Source: Chrysogorgia sp. JL179-B06 (taxonomy: Eukaryota > Cnidaria > Anthozoa > Scleralcyonacea > Chrysogorgiidae). Taken from it: a stretch of 64,000 nucleotides of DNA. The DNA lies in NCBI GenBank assembly GCA_035772405.1, contig JAYKKM010000418.1:1316001-1380000 (forward strand), written 5' to 3'. The translations under genes and the position numbers were made by a program. The notes under the pieces were generated by a model, which worked only from the letters and a program-made list of their open reading frames with translations, had not been told where the DNA came from and did not search any database. This document shows, one piece after another, positions 62,874 through 64,000 of the stretch; within the stretch, counting starts at the first letter, position 1; every line of letters starts with the position of its first letter.

Positions 62874-64000
62874 AGTGCCGTTTTATTGTATTTAACAAAC
62901 TTCGTTGTAATGACCGATGATTGAATATTAAATGTTTATTTTTTGTTGGAAAACACATAGGTAAAGATGAGACAGTGGCTGATTGCCTCAAATCATTAAT
63001 GGCACATTATTTGTACCGGAAAGCCATCGCTGACTATATGGAGAGTGGTGTGAATTTTAAAGAACACCTCTACGTGCCAGAGAAAGATGAGAATAATGGT
63101 GAACCATTCGATGAAAGAGAAGACCATAACCACGTCCTCAAACGAATAACTTCAAGTACGAGGTCAGGATCAATTCAAAACATTGATCTAAGAGCGTTTG
63201 TGAAATGTCTGAAAGATCCAAAGAGTGGTCTTACGTACACCGCTCTTACCGGCCAGCACAAGCAGTCGGTTCCAGATTGTGAACGTATGTTTTCGCGTGG
63301 AGTACTTGAGTTTATGGAATATAACAACTACGTTGAAGAAGCAAGGTTTGTTCGCATTGTTCGTAACTGGCACAAGGCAAGTGATGGTCGTGGTCTGAGT
63401 GAGGAAGAAAGGAGTCGGTACAACATTAACATGTTGAACTACTTACTGGAAGACTGGATGCCATGGTATCGTGATATTAAGGAATATTCAGTTATGGATG
63501 TTAACAGGTACAGTAAATCCATTCCCATGAAATCTTCCAAAAAATTAAGGCGGTTTGAAAAAGGTGCCATAAATCGTATGTTAGTGGATATGTCGTATGT
63601 GACAAACATGACTTGTCGTGTTTACTAAACAGGACCAGGTATCATACCATACTCGATTACTTCGCAGATTTAAAAAAAAATGCAGTCTGTCTATTATCAT
63701 GTGTTCAAATAATGCAGTATTATTGTGCTTAAACAGGCCTTTGTCGTTTTAAAGCTTGCAGTCCTGTAAATTTTCTATTGCAGACCAATCAAAGGGATTA
63801 GAGGCTTCACAAGGGAAGTTATTGTTGCCTTAGTAGCAAATATTGAAAGCCAGGAACAGAGGCGGTCGGATTACAGTGCTCGATCACTACCTCCAGAGCA
63901 TCCGCGCGCTTCAGCAACTGATGATTTGGAATGCTTTTTCTCAATCCTGCACCACCTATTGGGAACAGTATTTGATCACAAGACATTCCTGGACAACTAT

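Larger units (their letters stand above)
56985..64000. mobile_element. probable autonomous DNA transposon, left end inside window
   Basis: It begins at 56,985 with CAGAGGAGGTTGGACA, identical to the ends of the element at 49,585-52,765, exactly where repeat R copy 2 breaks off after GCCAATAGG. A spliced transposase-like gene follows on the + strand to the window edge. The right end is outside the window. Prediction: it should end ...TGTCCAACCTCCTCTG followed by GCCAATAGG and then the rest of repeat R. Confidence 0.6.
57666..64000 (+). pseudogene. multi-exon transposase-like gene with frame breaks
   Basis: Recognised exonic parts: 57,666-57,810 (MAEETTRGKRRFGTP), 58,280-58,441, 58,850-59,400, 59,420-59,930 (Pro/Thr-rich), 60,090-60,177, 60,579-61,300, 61,974-62,132, 62,275-62,442, 62,961-63,507 and 63,784-64,000. 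Most have proper AG/GT borders. Features are an N-terminal Trp-containing SANT/MADF-like region (SRDWSNAEIKCLVKYVALY), a long helical central part, and a late region with GQHKQSVPDCERMFSRGV, IKGIRGFTREVIVALV and then ASATDDLECFFSILHHL. TDDxExFF is like the last acidic motif of RNase H-fold transposases of the P/THAP9 kind. Frame changes near 57,735, 59,155, 59,400 and 60,905 show decay. The intron at 63,508-63,783 is inferred. Family assignment is uncertain. Confidence 0.55.

Overview
The window is nuclear DNA of an invertebrate animal. It is AT-rich, with small exons and long introns, and very heavy in transposons. The features that fit an animal are a spliced sarcoglycan gene, LINE reverse transcriptase remnants, hAT and Harbinger-type elements, a tRNA-like SINE and, in the centre, a Maverick/Polinton. 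A cnidarian or another early-branching marine invertebrate is plausible, but the species cannot be fixed from this sequence.

Layout. 0-5 kb: a dispersed repeat family and the last exon of a patatin-like gene (3408-4254). 5-17 kb: no intact gene, but MITEs, foldbacks, three decayed LINE pieces and a THAP-like remnant. 17.6-24.0 kb: a five-exon sarcoglycan-family gene whose third intron holds a deleted hAT transposon with its 8-bp target duplication. 24-28.7 kb: foldback elements and repeats. 29,021-47,922: an 18,902-bp Polinton bounded by the 6-bp duplication CACGGC, starting with AG and carrying ~665-bp terminal inverted repeats. 48-57 kb: nested repeats, including a 560-bp hAT element, a 3.2-kb element with CAGAGGAGG termini and a 2.8-kb giant foldback. 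57-64 kb: the left part of a probable DNA transposon with the same CAGAGGAGG terminus, carrying a multi-exon transposase-like gene that has several frame breaks and runs off the window.

The Polinton is virus-like and densely packed. A minus-strand block encodes an unknown small protein, a packaging ATPase, the probable major capsid protein, two paralogous coiled-coil/membrane proteins, a DDE integrase with chromodomain, and the probable minor capsid protein. A plus-strand block encodes two proteins of unknown function, a fibre-like attachment protein, a small protein with an N-terminal acylation motif, a small basic protein, and a Bro-N/nuclease/zinc-finger fusion. A type II thymidine kinase and a broken zinc-finger gene follow on the minus strand. 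A last plus-strand block holds three small membrane proteins, a zinc-ribbon protein and protein-primed DNA polymerase B. Together these suggest a virus-like life cycle: self-replication, packaging, capsid, attachment, integration and nucleotide supply. No adenovirus-type maturation protease was recognised.

The copy is probably no longer fully functional. The integrase, the minor capsid gene, both coiled-coil paralogues, one plus-strand gene and the gene upstream of the thymidine kinase each carry a frame break or stop, while polymerase, ATPase, capsid, fibre, Bro-N fusion and kinase are open. An uninterrupted second copy of the repeat into which the Polinton inserted lies at about 56.45-56.98 kb and independently confirms the insertion point and target duplication.
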